Origin: Streptomyces cupreus
GTDB lineage: Bacteria > Actinomycetota > Actinomycetes > Streptomycetales > Streptomycetaceae
Assembly (NCBI RefSeq): GCF_014257025.1
Contig: NZ_JACMSF010000008.1
Coordinates: forward strand, 62,001 to 126,000
Direction of reading: 5' to 3'
DNA: 64,000 nucleotides
Position 1 is the stretch's first letter; every line of letters starts with the position of its first letter. This document shows positions 47,723 through 57,102 of the stretch, in pieces. The notes beneath the pieces are model-generated. The model saw only the letters and a program-made list of their open reading frames with translations, did not search any database and was not told where the DNA came from. A program made the position numbers and the translations under genes.

Positions 47723-48936
47723 GCGAGGTCCCCCCGGCGCATGTCGCGTTCTTCGCCCTGCCCGGACACGGGCACATGAACCCGGCCCTCGGCGTCGCGG
47801 AGGAGCTGACGCGGCGCGGTCACCGGGTGAGCTTCGCCACGACCGACCGGTTCGCCGCCGCCGTGGCCGAGACGGGTGCGGTGCCCCTGCGGTACGAGTC
47901 CACCATGGACGGGCTGCCGGCCGACGACAGTGCCTCCGACCGCCCGGACCGCTTCGGCAGCGACGACCTCGCGAAGGTGCTGCGCGATCTGCTGCGCGAA
48001 ACCCTGGCCGTACTCGCCCCGCTGGACCGGGCGTTCGCGCGGGACCGGCCCGATCTGGTGGTCTACGACGACCCGTCGGGATGGGCGGCCCGGCTGATCG
48101 CGGCGCGGCGGGGCATTCCGGCGCTGCCCTACCGGACCACCTTCGCCGCGAACGCCGACTGGTCGCTCGCCGGGGAGCGCACCGATGTCGACCCGCTGCA
48201 CCCGGAGATCATGCGGGTGTTCCACGGCATCGCCAAGCTGTTGGAACGGGTGAAGGTCCCCTTCGGGCCCAAGGAGTTGATGACCGGGAGCGAAGCCGGT
48301 CCCGCGCTGGTGTTCCTGCCGCGCGAGTTCCAGTTCCGGGGCGAGACCTTCGGCGACGATGTCCACTTCGTCGGGCCCTGCCTCGGGCGGCGGGCGTCGG
48401 ACGGGGAATGGAGCCGGTCGGGTGAACAGCCGCTGGCCTTCGTCTCGTTGGGGACGATTCACAACGACGATCTGGGGTTCTTCCAGACGTGTGTGGATGC
48501 GTTCGCGGGTCTTGCGTGGGATGTGGTGATGGCGGTGGGGGACCGGGTCGACCCCGCCAAGTTGTCGGGGGTGCCCGGGCATGTGGAGGTGCGGGCTCAT
48601 GTGCCGCAGCTTCAAGTGCTTCGGGAGGCCGATCTGTTTGTGACGCATGCGGGGATGGGCAGTGTGATGGAGTCGCTGTCCTTCGGGGTGCCGATGGTGG
48701 CGATTCCGCAGATGAGTGAGCAGCGGGCGAATGCCGACCGGTTGGCCGAGCTCGGGCTCGGGGTGATGCTGCACCGCACCGAGGTCACCGTGGAGAGCCT
48801 GCGGGAGGCGGTTGTCACCGTGCTGGGCGAGCCGTCCTACGCTGAGCGTGTCCAGGCGATGCGCGAGCACATCCGGCAGGCGGGCGGGGCCCCCGCCGCG
48901 GCCGACGTGATCGAATCCCTCCTGGACTCCCGGTGA
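47719..48936 (+). CDS. GT1 (MGT-type) glycosyltransferase, second of a tandem pair
   Basis: A 405-residue paralogue of the preceding gene, in the same operon. N-terminal HVAFFALPGHGHMNPALG and the same donor motif. It starts at GTG overlapping the previous stop, and its own stop overlaps the P450 start (GTGA). The acceptor half is only moderately similar to the first copy. Confidence 0.93.
   Translation: MSEVPPAHVAFFALPGHGHMNPALGVAEELTRRGHRVSFATTDRFAAAVAETGAVPLRYESTMDGLPADDSASDRPDRFGSDDLAKVLRDLLRETLAVLAPLDRAFARDRPDLVVYDDPSGWAARLIAARRGIPALPYRTTFAANADWSLAGERTDVDPLHPEIMRVFHGIAKLLERVKVPFGPKELMTGSEAGPALVFLPREFQFRGETFGDDVHFVGPCLGRRASDGEWSRSGEQPLAFVSLGTIHNDDLGFFQTCVDAFAGLAWDVVMAVGDRVDPAKLSGVPGHVEVRAHVPQLQVLREADLFVTHAGMGSVMESLSFGVPMVAIPQMSEQRANADRLAELGLGVMLHRTEVTVESLREAVVTVLGEPSYAERVQAMREHIRQAGGAPAAADVIESLLDSR
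48445..48925 (+). repeat. 481-bp near-identical block, copy 2 (3' half of second tandem glycosyltransferase)
   Basis: Direct repeat of 47219-47699, in the corresponding position of the paralogous gene. The abrupt drop of similarity upstream of TCGTTGGGGACGAT marks the edge. Confidence 0.9.
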
Positions 48937-50162
48937 GCCGGCCGACCGGGATCGACACCTCGGCCTTCTTCGCCGATCAACACGGCTACTACGTCGAGTT
49001 GAGGCGGACCCCGGGCCCGCGACTCGTCCGCAACCCGCAGGGCCTCGCCTACTGGCTGATCACCCGGCATGCGGAGGCCAAGGCGGTCCTGCTCGACCCC
49101 CGGTTCTCCAAGGACCCCCGGCTCGCCGAACAGGCGCTGAGCTCCGCCGGGTACGGAGTCACGGGCGCGGACAGCTTCTTTCTGCCCCTGGTCAACAGCG
49201 ACCCCCCGGACCACACGCGGCTACGGCGGCTGGTCTCCGGGGCGTTCACCCCGCGCCGTGTGGAGGAGCTCAGGCCGCGGGTGGAAAAGCTCACCCATGA
49301 ACTTCTCGACGCCGTCCCGGACGAGAACGACGTCGACCTCATGACGGCACTGGCCTTCCCGCTGCCGGTCCTGGTGATCAGCGAGCTGCTGGGCGTGCCG
49401 TACGGCAGCCGGGGCGCGCTGCTGAACTGGGCCACCCGGATGCTCACCATCTCCGGGAGCGGGTCCGGTCCCGCGGAGCGCACGCGCAGACTGCACCGCT
49501 GGTTCGCCTCCCTCGTGGCCGCGAAACGCCCCTACGTCCGTGCCGACCTGCCCCAGGACGAGCAACCCGACCTGCTCGCCGCCCTCGTGGTGGCGCACGA
49601 CCAGGGGCAGCGGCTCAGCGACGAGGAACTGGTCGGCCTGCTCGTGCTGTTGCTCGTCGCGGGCCACGAGACGACGACGGGGATGATCGGCAACGCCGTC
49701 GACGCCCTGCTGCGCCATCCGGACCAGCTCGCCCTGCTGCGCCGCCGCCCGGAACTGGTGCCCTCGGCCGTGGACGAACTGCTTCGCTACGAGGCGTCGT
49801 TGGCCCGCACCACGCTGCGCGTGGCACGGGAGGACGTGGAGGTCGCTGGCACCGTCATCCCGGCGGGCAGTGTGGTCAGCGTCGCCCTGTCGGCCGCCAA
49901 CCGGGACCCGGACGTCTTCGCCGAGCCCGACCGGCTCGACATCACCCGCGCCCGCGGCCCCCATCTCTCCTTCGGCCACGGCATCCACTTCTGCCTGGGC
50001 GCGCCGCTGGCCCGGCTCCAGACGGAGACCGTGCTCGCCGTACTGCTCCACCGTTGTCCTGACCTTGCCTTGGCCGATCCTCAGGCGCCGCAGTCGTGGC
50101 GGCCCGTCGGGGACATGCGCGGGCTGCTGACGCTGCCCGTACGGCTGCGGCCCGCCGTCTGA
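48933..50162 (+). CDS. Cytochrome P450
   Basis: A 409-residue soluble bacterial P450. The I-helix oxygen motif AGHETT is at 243-248, the ExxR motif at ELLR, and the heme-binding FGHGIHFCLG has its ligand Cys at 354. Within this cluster it may hydroxylate the peptide, providing an attachment point for sugar, or act on the C-terminal residue as the bottromycin P450 does; both are inference. Translationally coupled to the glycosyltransferase upstream. Confidence 0.95.
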   Translation: MSRPTGIDTSAFFADQHGYYVELRRTPGPRLVRNPQGLAYWLITRHAEAKAVLLDPRFSKDPRLAEQALSSAGYGVTGADSFFLPLVNSDPPDHTRLRRLVSGAFTPRRVEELRPRVEKLTHELLDAVPDENDVDLMTALAFPLPVLVISELLGVPYGSRGALLNWATRMLTISGSGSGPAERTRRLHRWFASLVAAKRPYVRADLPQDEQPDLLAALVVAHDQGQRLSDEELVGLLVLLLVAGHETTTGMIGNAVDALLRHPDQLALLRRRPELVPSAVDELLRYEASLARTTLRVAREDVEVAGTVIPAGSVVSVALSAANRDPDVFAEPDRLDITRARGPHLSFGHGIHFCLGAPLARLQTETVLAVLLHRCPDLALADPQAPQSWRPVGDMRGLLTLPVRLRPAV

Positions 50163-50197
50163 CCGTTGTGCACCGCCCCCTTCATGGAGGAGAACCC

Positions 50198-51190
50198 GTG
50201 CCCCCACCCCCTCTCGACGCCGCCGCGATCGAGGTACGCGGTCTGCGTAAACGGTTCGGGCCGATCTCCGCGCTGGGCGGGGTCGACCTCACCGTCGAGC
50301 CCGGCACCGTCTGCGGTCTGCTCGGGCCCAATGGAGCGGGGAAGACCACGCTGGTCCGGATCCTGGCCACCCTGTCGCTGCCGGACGGCGGTGTCGCCCG
50401 CGTCGCCGGACACGATGTCGTCCAGCACCCCGCCCGGGTGCGCGGAAGCATCGCGCTGACCGGACAGTACGCCTCGGTGGACGAGGTGATCAGCGGCCGC
50501 GACAACCTGGAGATGTTCGCCCGCCTCTACCGCATGCGGGGGCCCGCCGTACGGCGCAGGGCCGAGGAGCTGCTGGAGCGGTTCGGCCTGGAGGACGCGG
50601 CCCACCGGCCGGTGCGGACGTACTCCGGGGGCATGCGCCGACGACTCGATCTCGCGGTCGGACTTGTCGTCCCGCCCGGTGTGATCTTCCTCGACGAGCC
50701 GACGACGGGGCTCGATCCGCAGAGCCGCGGCGGGCTCTGGGAGAGCGTGCGGGAGCTGGTGAGGGCCGGAACCACCGTGCTGCTCACCACGCAGTACCTG
50801 GACGAGGCCGACCAGCTCGCGGACCGGATCGCCGTGCTGGCCGATCCGGAGGGCACCGGAGGCCGGGTCGTCGCCGAGGGCACGCCGTTCGAGCTGAAGT
50901 CCGCGCTCGGCGGCGAGTCCATCGACCTCACGGTGCGCCACGCCGAACAGCTAGGTCCTGCCACCGAGATCCTGGCCCGCGCGGGCGGCCGACTCCCCAC
51001 GACCGGTGACGACCCACGCCGGGTGACCCTGGCCGTCGGCGCCGAGGCGGAACCCGGTACGGCCGTGCTCGCCGCCGCGCTGCGCGAACTGGACGCCGCC
51101 GGGATCGCCGTAGAAGATCTCGCTCTGCGGCGCCCGACGTTGGACGAGGTCTTCCTCAACCTCATGAACCGGCAGCGGGAGGCCGTGTGA
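50198..51190 (+). CDS. Daunorubicin-resistance (DrrA)-family ABC ATPase
   Basis: A 330-residue exporter ATPase. Walker A GPNGAGKTT, signature YSGGMRRRLDLA, Walker B VIFLDEPTTGLD and the C-terminal DrrA domain are present. GTG start with GGAGGA six bases upstream. With the next gene it forms the presumed exporter and self-resistance pump for the product. Confidence 0.93.
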   Translation: MPPPPLDAAAIEVRGLRKRFGPISALGGVDLTVEPGTVCGLLGPNGAGKTTLVRILATLSLPDGGVARVAGHDVVQHPARVRGSIALTGQYASVDEVISGRDNLEMFARLYRMRGPAVRRRAEELLERFGLEDAAHRPVRTYSGGMRRRLDLAVGLVVPPGVIFLDEPTTGLDPQSRGGLWESVRELVRAGTTVLLTTQYLDEADQLADRIAVLADPEGTGGRVVAEGTPFELKSALGGESIDLTVRHAEQLGPATEILARAGGRLPTTGDDPRRVTLAVGAEAEPGTAVLAAALRELDAAGIAVEDLALRRPTLDEVFLNLMNRQREAV

Positions 51191-52023
51191 ACACGCCCTT
51201 GCCCCCGACCGCCTGGACCACGTCCGACGAACCCCCGCTCGCACGGCTGCGCTGGGCCGCCGGTGACGCGGTGACCGTCGCCCGGCGCTATCTGATCCAT
51301 CTGCGCAGCGCCCCGGAACGGGCCGCCATGGCGCTGGTGATCCCGCTGCTCTTCACCATGCTGTTCGTCTATGTGCTCGGCAGCAACATGCGGCCGCCGG
51401 GCGGTGGTTCGTACGTCGACTTCCTGGTGCCGGGCATGCTGGCGCAGATGGCGGTGTTCGGCATCGCGGCGAGCGCGGCCGTGGTTGCCGAGGACAAGGA
51501 CCGGGGGGTCACCGACCGCTTCCACTCGCTGCCCATGAGCCGTACCGGCGTGCCCGTCGGGCAGTCGCTGGCCGAGTGCCTGGGCGGGGTCATCACCCTT
51601 GTGGTGATGGCTGGTTGTGGGCTCCTGGTCGGCTGGCGTCCGACGGGAGTCGTCGCGGGGCTCGCTCTGCTGCTCCTCGTCCGCTACGCGTTCAGCTGGC
51701 TGGGGATGTGGATCGGCCTGGTCATGCCCTCGCGGTCAGCCACGGACTTCGTCGGGATGCTGATGTTCCCGCTGACCATGATCTCCAACATCTTCGTCCC
51801 CACCGAAGGACTGCCGGCCGGGCTGCGCCTTGCCGCCGACTGGAATCCGGTGAGCGCGGTGGTGGCGGCCGTACGGGAGCTGTTCGGCAACCCCGTCGCC
51901 GTGCCCGCGGACGCCGCCTGGCCGATCGCGCACCCGGTCGTCGCCACCCTCGGCTGGTGCCTGCTGCTGCTCGTGGTCTTCGGCCCGCTGACGGTGGCCG
52001 CGTTCCGTGCGCCGAAGCACTGA
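51187..52023 (+). CDS. ABC-2 type permease (DrrB-like)
   Basis: A 278-residue membrane protein with six helices and the ABC-2 signature region (GMLMFPLTMISNIFVPTEGLP). Overlaps the ATPase gene by four bases. Confidence 0.92.
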   Translation: MNTPLPPTAWTTSDEPPLARLRWAAGDAVTVARRYLIHLRSAPERAAMALVIPLLFTMLFVYVLGSNMRPPGGGSYVDFLVPGMLAQMAVFGIAASAAVVAEDKDRGVTDRFHSLPMSRTGVPVGQSLAECLGGVITLVVMAGCGLLVGWRPTGVVAGLALLLLVRYAFSWLGMWIGLVMPSRSATDFVGMLMFPLTMISNIFVPTEGLPAGLRLAADWNPVSAVVAAVRELFGNPVAVPADAAWPIAHPVVATLGWCLLLLVVFGPLTVAAFRAPKH

Positions 52024-52039
52024 CATCGAAAGGAGCCTT

Positions 52040-53107
52040 GTGAAAGCCCTCGTGCTGGCGGGCGGCGCGGGCACCCGACTGCGCCCGATCACCCACACCT
52101 CCGCCAAACAGCTCGTCCCCATCGCCAACAAGCCCGTCCTCTTCTACGGCCTCGAAGCCATCGCCGACGCCGGGATCAAGGACGTCGGAGTGGTCGTCGG
52201 CGACACCGCCGACGAGATCCGGCGTGCCGTCGGCGACGGCTCCGACTTCGGGCTGCGGGTGACCTATCTGCCGCAGCCCCGGCCGCTGGGGCTCGCGCAT
52301 GCCGTCGTGATCGCCCGCGAATTCCTCGGCGACGACGACTTCCTGATGTATCTCGGCGACAACTTCATTGTCGGGGGCATCACTTCGCTGCTCGACGAGT
52401 TCCGCACCCAACGCCCCGACGCTCAGCTGATGTTGACCCGGGTTCCGAACCCGAGCGCGTTCGGCGTCGCCACGCTGTCCGCCGACGGCCGGGTCAGGGA
52501 CCTGGCGGAGAAACCGGAGCTGCCCGCGAGCGATCTGGCCATCGTCGGCGCCTATCTGTTCACCCCCGCGGTGCACGCGGCCGTTCGCGCCATCGCCCCC
52601 TCCGACCGGGGGGAACTGGAGATCACCGACGCGCTGCGCCTGATGCTCGCCCAGGGCCGGGAGATCCGACCGACCGTGATCACCGGGTACTGGAAGGACA
52701 CCGGCACCGTCGACGACATGCTGGAGGCGAACCGCAGTGTCCTGGAGGTGCTCGAACCCGCGGTCGAGGGCACCGTCAGCGCCGACAGCGAACTCGTCGG
52801 ACGGGTGCGGGTGTGCGCGGGCGCGGTCGTGCGCGGTTCCCGGATCGTCGGTCCCGCGCTGATCGGCGCGGGGTCGGTCGTCGTCAACTCCTATGTGGGG
52901 CCCTCCACTTCGATCGCCGAGAACTGCCGGGTCGAGGACAGCGAGATCGAATTCTCCATCGTGCTGAACGACGCGTCCATCAGCGGAGTCCGCCGTATCG
53001 ACGCCTCCCTCATCGGCTGCCATGTCCAGGTGGCGCCCGCGCCCCGCGTTCCCAGCTCCCACCGCCTGGTCCTGGGCGACCACAGCACGGTCCGGATCGC
53101 CTCATGA
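52040..53107 (+). CDS. rfbA: Glucose-1-phosphate thymidylyltransferase (long form)
   Basis: Makes dTDP-glucose from glucose 1-phosphate and dTTP; 355 residues. LVLAGGAGTRLRPIT is the nucleotide-binding signature, with YLGDNF and GYWKDTGTVDDM downstream. It is the long form with a C-terminal left-handed beta-helix, common in antibiotic clusters (StrD-like). GTG start with AAGGAG just upstream. Confidence 0.94.
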   Translation: MKALVLAGGAGTRLRPITHTSAKQLVPIANKPVLFYGLEAIADAGIKDVGVVVGDTADEIRRAVGDGSDFGLRVTYLPQPRPLGLAHAVVIAREFLGDDDFLMYLGDNFIVGGITSLLDEFRTQRPDAQLMLTRVPNPSAFGVATLSADGRVRDLAEKPELPASDLAIVGAYLFTPAVHAAVRAIAPSDRGELEITDALRLMLAQGREIRPTVITGYWKDTGTVDDMLEANRSVLEVLEPAVEGTVSADSELVGRVRVCAGAVVRGSRIVGPALIGAGSVVVNSYVGPSTSIAENCRVEDSEIEFSIVLNDASISGVRRIDASLIGCHVQVAPAPRVPSSHRLVLGDHSTVRIAS

Positions 53108-54060
53108 CGCACTTCCTCGTCACCGGAGCGGCCGGGTTCATCGGCTCCCACTTTGTCCGCGAACTCCTCGCAGGACCTGAGGACATCGAGGTCACCGTCC
53201 TGGACGCGCTGACCTATGCCGGGAACCCGGCGAACCTCGCGCCGGTGCTGGGCGATCCGAGACTGCGGTTCGTGCACGGGGACATCGCAGACGCGCCACT
53301 CGTCGAGAAGCTGCTGCCGCCCGGCTCGGTGGTGGTCAACTTCGCCGCCGAGAGCCATGTCGACCGCTCCATCGCCGCCGCCGACGCCTTCGTACGCACC
53401 AATGTCCTGGGCACGCGGGTCCTGCTCGACGCGGCGCTGGCCGCCGGCGCCCGGTGTTTTCTGCAGGTGTCGACGGACGAGGTGTACGGCTCCATCGAGG
53501 AGGGCTCCTGGACCGAGGAGGCCCCCGTCCGGCCGAACTCCCCGTACGCCGCCACAAAGGCCGCCGCCGACCTGCTGGCCCTCTCCTACGCCCGCACCCA
53601 CGGGCTCGACGTGCGGATCACCCGATGCAGCAACAACTACGGCTCGGGGCAGCACCCGGAGAAGCTGATCCCGCGGTTCGTGACGCTGCTGCTCGCCGGT
53701 GAAACGGTGCCGCTGTACGGCGACGGCGGCAACGTCCGGGACTGGCTGCATGTCTCCGACCACTGCCGGGCCCTCCGGCTCGTCCTCGAACGCGGGACGC
53801 CCGGCGAGGTCTACAACGTGGGCGGCGGCACCCAGTTGACCAACCGGGACCTGACCGGGCTGCTGCTCGACGCCTGCGGTGCCGACTGGGACGCGGTGCG
53901 CCCGGTCGCCGACCGCAAGGGGCACGACCGCCGTTACCGCGTGGACGACGGCAAGCTGCGGCGCCTCGGGCACCGGCCCGAAGTCCCCTTCGCGCAGGGG
54001 CTCGCGGACACCGTCGACTGGTACCGCCTGTCCATCGACCACCCTTCGACAAGGAAGTAG
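53104..54060 (+). CDS. rfbB: dTDP-glucose 4,6-dehydratase
   Basis: Makes dTDP-4-keto-6-deoxyglucose; 318 residues. NAD motif GAAGFIGSHF, AESHVDRSI, STDEVYGS and SPYAATKAAADL (catalytic Tyr and Lys) are visible, as is RCSNNYGSGQHPEK. Translationally coupled to the rfbA gene. With it, the cluster can supply a 6-deoxyhexose precursor; later sugar genes beyond the epimerase are not in the window. Confidence 0.95.
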   Translation: MTHFLVTGAAGFIGSHFVRELLAGPEDIEVTVLDALTYAGNPANLAPVLGDPRLRFVHGDIADAPLVEKLLPPGSVVVNFAAESHVDRSIAAADAFVRTNVLGTRVLLDAALAAGARCFLQVSTDEVYGSIEEGSWTEEAPVRPNSPYAATKAAADLLALSYARTHGLDVRITRCSNNYGSGQHPEKLIPRFVTLLLAGETVPLYGDGGNVRDWLHVSDHCRALRLVLERGTPGEVYNVGGGTQLTNRDLTGLLLDACGADWDAVRPVADRKGHDRRYRVDDGKLRRLGHRPEVPFAQGLADTVDWYRLSIDHPSTRK

Positions 54061-54066
54061 CCGGCC

Positions 54067-55224
54067 GTGCGTGTCCTGTTCGCCGTCTTTCCCGTCGCGG
54101 ACCATGCCTTCCCCGTGGTCCCGCTCGCCTGGGCGCTCCAGAACGCGGGCCACGAGGTGCGGATCGCCACCCACCCCGACCTGGTGGGCGCGGTGACCGG
54201 GGCGGGGCTCGCCGCCGTCCCCGTGGGCCGGGGCGAAGACCTCGCCGCGCTTACGGACCTCAGCCGGAACCCCGCCCTGTCCGGCCACCCCGGAGGCGGT
54301 CTGGACGTCGGCCCGGGCGACTGCCCCGACTGGGGGGCGAAGTGGTTCCGCACGACCCGGGTGTTCGCGGCGCAGCGGCCCCTGCTGGAGGAGCTCACCG
54401 GCGTCGTCGTGCGCCGGCGCCCCGACCTCGTCCTGTGGGACCCCTTCTGCCTCCCGGCCGCCGTCGCCGCCCGGGTCGGCGGAGCGGCCCACGCCCGGCT
54501 GCTGTGGGGACGGGACAACATCGCCTGGCTGCGTGGGCGTTCCGCGCGCTACCGGGATCGGGCGGCCCCCGGCGGCGGCTGGCCTGAGCCGCTGGAGGAG
54601 ACGATGCAGCAGCTCCTCGAACCGTACGGACTGCCCTACGAGGAGGAACTGGTCCTCGGCCAGTGGACGGTTGACCCGATGCCACCCGGGATGCGCCTGC
54701 CGGCACCGGGCGTGCGGTACGAGAACGTGCGCTGGGTGCCGTACAGCGGAGGCGTGAGCGTGCCGGAGTGGCTGCACAGGCGGCCCCTTCGGCCACGGGT
54801 CTGGGCGACGCCGGGCACGACGGGCATGATCGGTTCCCTGGCGGAGTCGGAGATCGAGCTGGTGTCCGCCGGGGACTCGGAGCCGCAGGTCCCCCTTGCT
54901 CACCTGCTCCCCAGCTGCTCCGCTGTCGTCCACCACGGCGGAGCAGAGCTGTTCGCCTCCGCCGCCGCGGCGGGTGTACCCCAGCTGATCGTGCCGAAGC
55001 CGACCTGGGACGAGGAGGCCTCGGCGGCGCAACTCGTCCGCAAGGGCGCCGGAATCGCCGTCAGCGGCGGCGAGTTCGGCCCGGATTCGCTACGGACACT
55101 CCTTCAGGAACCCTCATTCCACGAGCGGGCCACCGCCTGGCGCGATGAGCTCGCCCGGCTTCCCGGGCCCGCGGAACTCGTGCCGGTGCTGGAGAGACTG
55201 ACCAGCCATCACCAGCGGATCTGA
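54067..55224 (+). CDS. GT1 (MGT-type) glycosyltransferase with shortened donor domain
   Basis: A 385-residue protein. The N-terminal half is normal (FPVADHAFPVVPLAWALQ). In the C-terminal half, RPRVWATPGTTG is followed after only about 25 residues by SAVVHHGGAELFASAAAAGVP; in EryCIII/DesVII-like enzymes that gap is about 60, so a segment of the nucleotide-binding fold seems to be missing. The reading frame is intact. It may be active with a compact fold, or non-functional. Confidence 0.85.
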   Translation: MRVLFAVFPVADHAFPVVPLAWALQNAGHEVRIATHPDLVGAVTGAGLAAVPVGRGEDLAALTDLSRNPALSGHPGGGLDVGPGDCPDWGAKWFRTTRVFAAQRPLLEELTGVVVRRRPDLVLWDPFCLPAAVAARVGGAAHARLLWGRDNIAWLRGRSARYRDRAAPGGGWPEPLEETMQQLLEPYGLPYEEELVLGQWTVDPMPPGMRLPAPGVRYENVRWVPYSGGVSVPEWLHRRPLRPRVWATPGTTGMIGSLAESEIELVSAGDSEPQVPLAHLLPSCSAVVHHGGAELFASAAAAGVPQLIVPKPTWDEEASAAQLVRKGAGIAVSGGEFGPDSLRTLLQEPSFHERATAWRDELARLPGPAELVPVLERLTSHHQRI

Positions 55225-55229
55225 GAAGC

Positions 55230-55253
55230 GGTCCCCCACACCAGTGGGAGACC
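55230..55253. promoter_or_regulatory. Dyad upstream of the azole operon
   Basis: GGTCCCCCAC, ACCA, GTGGGAGACC: ten-base arms with one mismatched pair and the same 9-4-9 spacing and near-identical arms as the dyad at 46357-46380. It follows the glycosyltransferase stop by six bases and could also be its terminator, but no T tract follows. Confidence 0.5.
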
Positions 55254-55392
55254 GGGCCCGCCCGCGGCTTCACGGCGGAGGCAGGAATGCAGACTGCCGA
55301 CGGACGACGGGGGGCGGCCCCGCTGACACGATCGACATCACGACTCGCCCGGGGCATGCACGCCCGACCAGCCGAACGCGGAGTCCTCCACC

Positions 55393-57102
55393 ATGCAGAG
55401 CACCATCGCGGCCATGCGCCCGCGCATGAGAACCGGCGTCTTCTTCGCCCCGACCCCGGAAGGGGACGGCGTCCTGCTGACCAAGGGCAGCGACATCGTC
55501 ACCTTCCAGGGCGCCTCGACCTACGCGTGGCTGGAGAAGCTCTCCCCGCATCTCGACGGCCGCCACAGCGTCGGCGACCTCACCGCGAGCATGCGGCCCG
55601 CGACGCGCGCGATGGTCGAGCGGCTTGTCGGGGCGCTGCACGACGCCGGTCTGGTGCGGGATGTCGCCGAGGACGAGGAGCACTCCCTGACGGAGCGTGA
55701 ACTGGAGGAGTACGGCGCCGAGATCGCGTTCGTGGAGGCGTTCCGGGCGTCACCCGCGCTGCGGTTCCAGCGGTACCGCCGGACGCGGTTGCTGGTGGTG
55801 GGGTCGGGATCGGTGCTCGCCGCCGCGGTGGAGGGCACGCTGCTCACCGGTGTGGCTCAAGTGCAGAGCCTGGACGCGGGGTCGCTGGACGCGTCGCAGC
55901 TGCAACGGGCGGTGGAGGCCGCCGACTTGGTGCTGTACGCGGCCGACCGCGTGGACCCCGGCCTGCTGGCGGCGGTCGACCTTGCGTGCGCGGAGCTCGG
56001 GCGGACATTGATCCCCGTGACGCTCCTGGGCGAGGAGGCGTGGGTCGGGCCGGTGTGCCCGGCGGACCGTCCGGCGCTGCGCTGGGGGAGTCTGTGGCGG
56101 AGGCTGGGCAGCCCGGATGCGGCCCGGAGCGAGTTCCTCACCGGGCCCGTCCCCGGCATCGTCGCCAACCACCTGGTGTTCCGCGCCTTTGAGCACGTCA
56201 CCGGGGTCGCGGAGGAGGACACCTCGTCGGCGGGTGTCGTCCGTATCGACTTGGAGACATTGCAGACATCCGTCCATAAGCTCCCTGCGGCGCCGTCGGA
56301 ATCAGGGGAACTCGCCGAGCGAGTGGGTGCGTTGACCGACGAACGGCTCGGTGTGCTGGGCCCGGTGTCCGAGGGGCACTACGAGCAGTTCCCGCTGCGG
56401 GTCGTACGGGTTGCCGTCTCCGACCCCGTGAGTCCCGGGGCGTCCTTCCCGGTGTGGGGTGCGGGCGCCGACTTCGCGCAGGCCCAGGACGCCGCCCTGC
56501 GGCACGGGCTCGCGGCGTACGCCGTGCGCTCGGGTACGGGCGAGGCGCTTCCCGTCGGTACGGCCGCCGGGGCGACGAGGGACGCCGCCGTCGAGGGGGC
56601 GTTGCTCGACCTCTGTCTGCGCAGGCTGCTCGGCGCCGCCGTACCGGAGGAGGAGAGCCCACTGGCGCTCGACGACCTCGAACTGACCGTCGGCGCGGGC
56701 AGGTTCCGGGATCTGCTGCTGACCACGGGGGAGGAGCTGTCGGCGTACGCCCTCCGGGCCCCGGCCGGGGTGACCGCGTACGCCTTCCGCCTCGGTGACG
56801 CGGAGACGGGGCTGGTCGAGCGGGGTGTCGGCTTCGCGCCCGGCGAGGCCGCCGAATCGGGCCTCGGGCGGCTGCTGCTGGCCCACCAGGCCCACAGCCA
56901 CGGCCAGACCGAGTACGTGCCGTCGCCCGCGGTCGCCCTGTGGACCTCCGCCGAGGCGGACGCCGCCCCGGAACGGTACGGCCCGCTCGTCGAGGCCCTG
57001 CGTGCCGACGGCCTCGACCCCGTGGTCGTACCGCTCGACCAGGACCCGGCCGTGCATGCCGTACTGCCGCACATCGTCCGGGTGGTGCTGCGCGATGCCT
57101 GA
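55393..57102 (+). CDS. E1-like TOMM precursor leader-binding protein (ocin-ThiF-like)
   Basis: A 569-residue protein of the family that delivers the leader peptide to a YcaO cyclodehydratase. The N-terminal ~95 residues are a winged-helix, RRE-like leader-binding region (VVTFQGASTYAWLEKL-like), then a degenerate E1/ThiF Rossmann domain (LLVVGSGSVLAAAVEGTLL) without a visible ATP-binding or catalytic Cys motif, and a C-terminal half seen in thiazole/oxazole bacteriocin maturation proteins. Overlaps the YcaO gene by eight bases. Confidence 0.82.
   Translation: MQSTIAAMRPRMRTGVFFAPTPEGDGVLLTKGSDIVTFQGASTYAWLEKLSPHLDGRHSVGDLTASMRPATRAMVERLVGALHDAGLVRDVAEDEEHSLTERELEEYGAEIAFVEAFRASPALRFQRYRRTRLLVVGSGSVLAAAVEGTLLTGVAQVQSLDAGSLDASQLQRAVEAADLVLYAADRVDPGLLAAVDLACAELGRTLIPVTLLGEEAWVGPVCPADRPALRWGSLWRRLGSPDAARSEFLTGPVPGIVANHLVFRAFEHVTGVAEEDTSSAGVVRIDLETLQTSVHKLPAAPSESGELAERVGALTDERLGVLGPVSEGHYEQFPLRVVRVAVSDPVSPGASFPVWGAGADFAQAQDAALRHGLAAYAVRSGTGEALPVGTAAGATRDAAVEGALLDLCLRRLLGAAVPEEESPLALDDLELTVGAGRFRDLLLTTGEELSAYALRAPAGVTAYAFRLGDAETGLVERGVGFAPGEAAESGLGRLLLAHQAHSHGQTEYVPSPAVALWTSAEADAAPERYGPLVEALRADGLDPVVVPLDQDPAVHAVLPHIVRVVLRDA

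Noticed and set aside
55287..55392. Small open frame before the azole operon as a second precursor
   Set aside because: The translation is Arg/His/Gly-rich without Cys, continues out of frame through the next gene, and resembles a shadow frame.
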